A stretch of DNA of 7,313 bases, taken from assembly GCA_031267475.1 (NCBI GenBank), contig JAIRZA010000059.1, forward strand, positions 1 to 7,313. The letters are read 5' to 3'. The notes under the pieces are model-generated. The model was given only the letters and a program-made list of their open reading frames with translations, was not told the origin of the DNA and searched no databases. Shown in pieces: positions 5,830-7,313 of the stretch. Origin of the DNA: Spirochaetaceae bacterium. Lineage in GTDB: Bacteria > Spirochaetota > Spirochaetia > Treponematales > Breznakiellaceae. Every line of letters starts with the position of its first letter. The first letter of the stretch is position 1. The translations under genes were made by a program, and so were the position numbers.

Positions 5830-5868
5830 TAGCGCAAACGCGCCTTTTTAGGCGGCTAAAAAGGCGGC
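5830..5868. repeat. Half double-hairpin arm followed by an A/T-rich palindrome
   Basis: TAGCGCAAACG (5830-5840) is identical to the loop and right arm of copy A (5383-5393) but has no left arm. Next, CGCCTTTTTAG (5841-5851) pairs with CTAAAAAGGCG (5856-5866) as an 11-pair stem around GCGG, and GGCGGCTAAAAA is directly repeated (5851-5862 and 5864-5875). No T-run follows on either strand in the right place, so it is not a typical rho-independent terminator. The stretch 5751-5996 otherwise holds no gene that I can support. Confidence 0.5.
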
Positions 5869-5996
5869 TAAAAAAAATGTATAAATCAAACCCGTTTGTT
5901 TTTTGCGCGTTGACCATACGCAGAAACAAATAGGACACCCCGCCTTTTGTGATAGAATGGAAAAATTAAGTATTCATTCTGCTACGGAGGCAAACC

Positions 5997-6146
5997 ATGA
6001 AAGGTTTAATAGGGTGTCCCACACAAATTGTAACGGCAATCCCGCATCTGCGACAGATGTCGCGCCTGTCAACAACAGAGCTTTCTACCAAAGCTAAGTT
6101 CAGGCTCGAAGTATTCGACTGGTATTCCCAGAAATCAGGGCTTTAG
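5997..6146 (+). pseudogene. 5' remnant of a second integrase-core transposase
   Basis: Only 49 codons remain. Residues 29-43 (LSTKAKFRLEVFDWY) resemble the N-terminal region that precedes the helix-turn-helix in IS481-like transposases, where it reads like LSxKAKxRLxxxDWY; this is recognition from memory. The start is credible: ACGGAGG (5984-5990) lies six bases before the ATG. The frame is cut off by a TAG (6144-6146) that belongs to the left arm of double-hairpin copy B, and no continuation of the transposase follows, because the next gene's end begins at 6201. The upstream stretch carries GGACACCC (5933-5940), which is inverted inside the gene at 6012-6019. It could instead be a short leader peptide, but the sequence resemblance argues for a remnant. 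Confidence 0.5.
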
Positions 6147-6194
6147 GAGTTTGCGCTTTGCGCAAACTCCTAAAGCAAGCGCTCCGCGCTTGCT
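6140..6194 (+). repeat. Double-hairpin element, copy B
   Basis: Hairpin 1 has a perfect 17-pair stem (6140-6156 with 6160-6176; core AGGAGTTTGCGC / GCGCAAACTCCT) and loop TTT. Hairpin 2 is GCAAGCGC / GCGCTTGC (6175-6182 and 6186-6193) with loop TCC, extendable by A6174-T6194. Relative to copy A it lacks one base on the left arm and the matching base on the right arm, and it has one extra A between the hairpins. It truncates the second transposase remnant and ends 6 bases before the stop codon of the glycine-rich gene, for which it may also serve as a 3' end structure. Confidence 0.9.
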
Positions 6195-6200
6195 AGCTTG

Positions 6201-7313
6201 CTAGTCGGCGCTGACAACAGGCCAGCGGACAATAACGATGCCGGAACCGCCGTTGCCGCCGTTATCTACACTAGATACGCCGCCCCCGCCGGAGCCGCCG
6301 TCTCCTGTGCCGGCTTCGCCGCTATTTCCAGCCTTCGCGCCGTATTGCTCGCCGGCGTTATATTTGTCTTCCGCGCCGCCCGCGCCGCCGCCAGCGTACC
6401 ACGATAGAGTGCCGCTGATGGCGGATAGTGTGCCCGCGCCGCCGTCGCCGCCGCTCCTTACAACATTAATATCCTTGCCCGCGGTTTTAGCGCCGCCTCC
6501 CCCGCCGCCGCTGTAACCATAAGTTTGGGTGGTGCCGCCCTTATTACCAAGATTAAGCGCCCCCGTAGGCGCTGTGCCAGGTATTGCCGCGCCGCCCTGA
6601 CGATTACCGCTGCCGCCGCCAGAACCACCGTCAGCTCCATCAGCCCAATAATAACCCGTATGATTACCACCGCCGCCCCCGCCTTTAGCGGTAAATTCTG
6701 TTCCAAACGCGGAATCCCCGCCGTTGCCGCCTCTAGTATCATTGGCAGCTATATTCACAATTGACGATTTCGCGCCGCCCGCGCCGACTTTAACATCGAA
6801 TGTTTTTTTGTTTCCCAAGTTGTACTCCGGATGATAGATAAAGCCGCCCGCGCCGCCTCCGCCGCTGCGCGATATCCCCCCTTCGCTTTTACCGCCAGCG
6901 CCGCCGCCTGCTACAACAAGAACTGCTACCGTTCCGCCCGCCGGTAATGTTGTAAATTCCAGCTCTGAAAGAGTCTGCCCGCCCAGTGACGTAGCACTGT
7001 CCACAGTGAATGTGTGGATTTCGTAGTCTTGTCCGCCAATATTTTTTATGCTGGCTACGCCGCCTTCCGCCATGAAGACCGGCTCGCCTTCCGAATGCTC
7101 CGCTCTGTATATCGTCACTGTGTACGCTTTACTCGTTATCCCGTCTTCGGCGGTTGCTTTTACTGTTATGTCCCCGCTCGCTCCAGCGCCGGGCGCGGCT
7201 ACCTCTTTGGATATGCTGTTCTCCGCATCGGTTAAATTCGCGGGATATGTTGCACCGCCGGATGTAACCTGAACCCGCGCGTTATGATGCGCCGCTGTCG
7301 CGTTTATGTTCAG
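6201..7313 (-). CDS. Cadherin-like / glycine-rich surface protein (5' end outside window)
   Basis: The frame is open from the right window edge to TAG at 6201-6203, giving 370 visible C-terminal residues; the true start lies outside. The first 65 residues or so end in TAEDGITSKAYTVTIYRA, the closing strand pattern of the bacterial cadherin-like beta-sandwich domain (PF12733 type). From about residue 96 (YEIHTFTVDS) a glycine-rich domain begins: LPAGGTVAVLVVAGGGAGG, then GGGGAGGFIYHPEYNL and KTFDVKVGAGG, many GGxGG runs, and the typical closing GGSGIVIVRWPV. Such proteins are usually exported and large, with several beta-sandwich modules, and are thought to act at the surface in adhesion or as matrix; that role is inferred. 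The signal peptide would be outside the window. An internal GTG at 7118 is not a likely start because the frame and domain continue upstream. Confidence 0.85.
   Translation of the reverse strand: MNINATAAHHNARVQVTSGGATYPANLTDAENSISKEVAAPGAGASGDITVKATAEDGITSKAYTVTIYRAEHSEGEPVFMAEGGVASIKNIGGQDYEIHTFTVDSATSLGGQTLSELEFTTLPAGGTVAVLVVAGGGAGGKSEGGISRSGGGGAGGFIYHPEYNLGNKKTFDVKVGAGGAKSSIVNIAANDTRGGNGGDSAFGTEFTAKGGGGGGNHTGYYWADGADGGSGGGSGNRQGGAAIPGTAPTGALNLGNKGGTTQTYGYSGGGGGGAKTAGKDINVVRSGGDGGAGTLSAISGTLSWYAGGGAGGAEDKYNAGEQYGAKAGNSGEAGTGDGGSGGGGVSSVDNGGNGGSGIVIVRWPVVSAD

Noticed and set aside
5887..5904. CAAAC-CC-GTTTG followed by a T-run, possible terminator
   Set aside because: The stem is short and A/T-rich with a two-base centre, too weak to call a terminator.
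4999..5938. GTGTCCT (4999-5005) inverted as AGGACAC (5932-5938), possible outer terminal repeat of a larger element
   Set aside because: Seven bases over about 940 bases is easily chance and no longer match extends from it.
6238..6764. Plus-strand Pro-rich frames and an alternative minus-strand frame in the glycine-rich gene
   Set aside because: They are by-products of GCC/CCG repeats; the minus-strand frame with domain hallmarks explains the region.

Overview
The window looks like chromosome from a spirochaete close to Treponema. The main clues are a FliM protein and a glycine-linker FliY protein encoded by overlapping genes, a treponeme-like Lgt, and a surface protein joining a cadherin-like beta-sandwich to a glycine-rich domain. 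The transposase remnants also resemble treponemal ones as I remember them; this is recognition from memory, not a search result.

Positions 1-4963 form one minus-strand block. In transcription order it holds fliM, fliY, a MinD/ParA-like ATPase gene, lgt (prolipoprotein diacylglyceryl transferase) and the 5' part of a pgsA-type phosphatidyltransferase gene that leaves the window. fliM and fliY overlap by 4 bases, and the ATPase gene starts 5 bases after fliY, so these three are almost certainly one transcript. lgt and pgsA follow after gaps of 78 and 133 bases and could be read through. The block combines the flagellar C-ring switch, a positioning or regulatory ATPase, and envelope lipid and lipoprotein enzymes.

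Positions about 5010-6200 are a graveyard of mobile DNA. A roughly 815-base element has modular inverted ends, three operator-like palindromes spaced exactly 16 bases apart, a perfect TATAAT box and a hairpin displaying the ribosome-binding site. Its transposase gene is dead: frameshifted, interrupted and lacking its catalytic middle. A second transposase survives only as its first 49 codons. Each transposase is broken by one copy of the same double-hairpin element. The two copies keep their stems, including one base pair gained or lost on both arms, while all four triloops differ. This repeat is the most interesting signal in the window.

Positions 6201-7313 carry the 3' part of a minus-strand gene for a large surface-type protein. 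Its stop codon lies against the second double-hairpin copy. The gene is open to the window edge, so its start is not visible.
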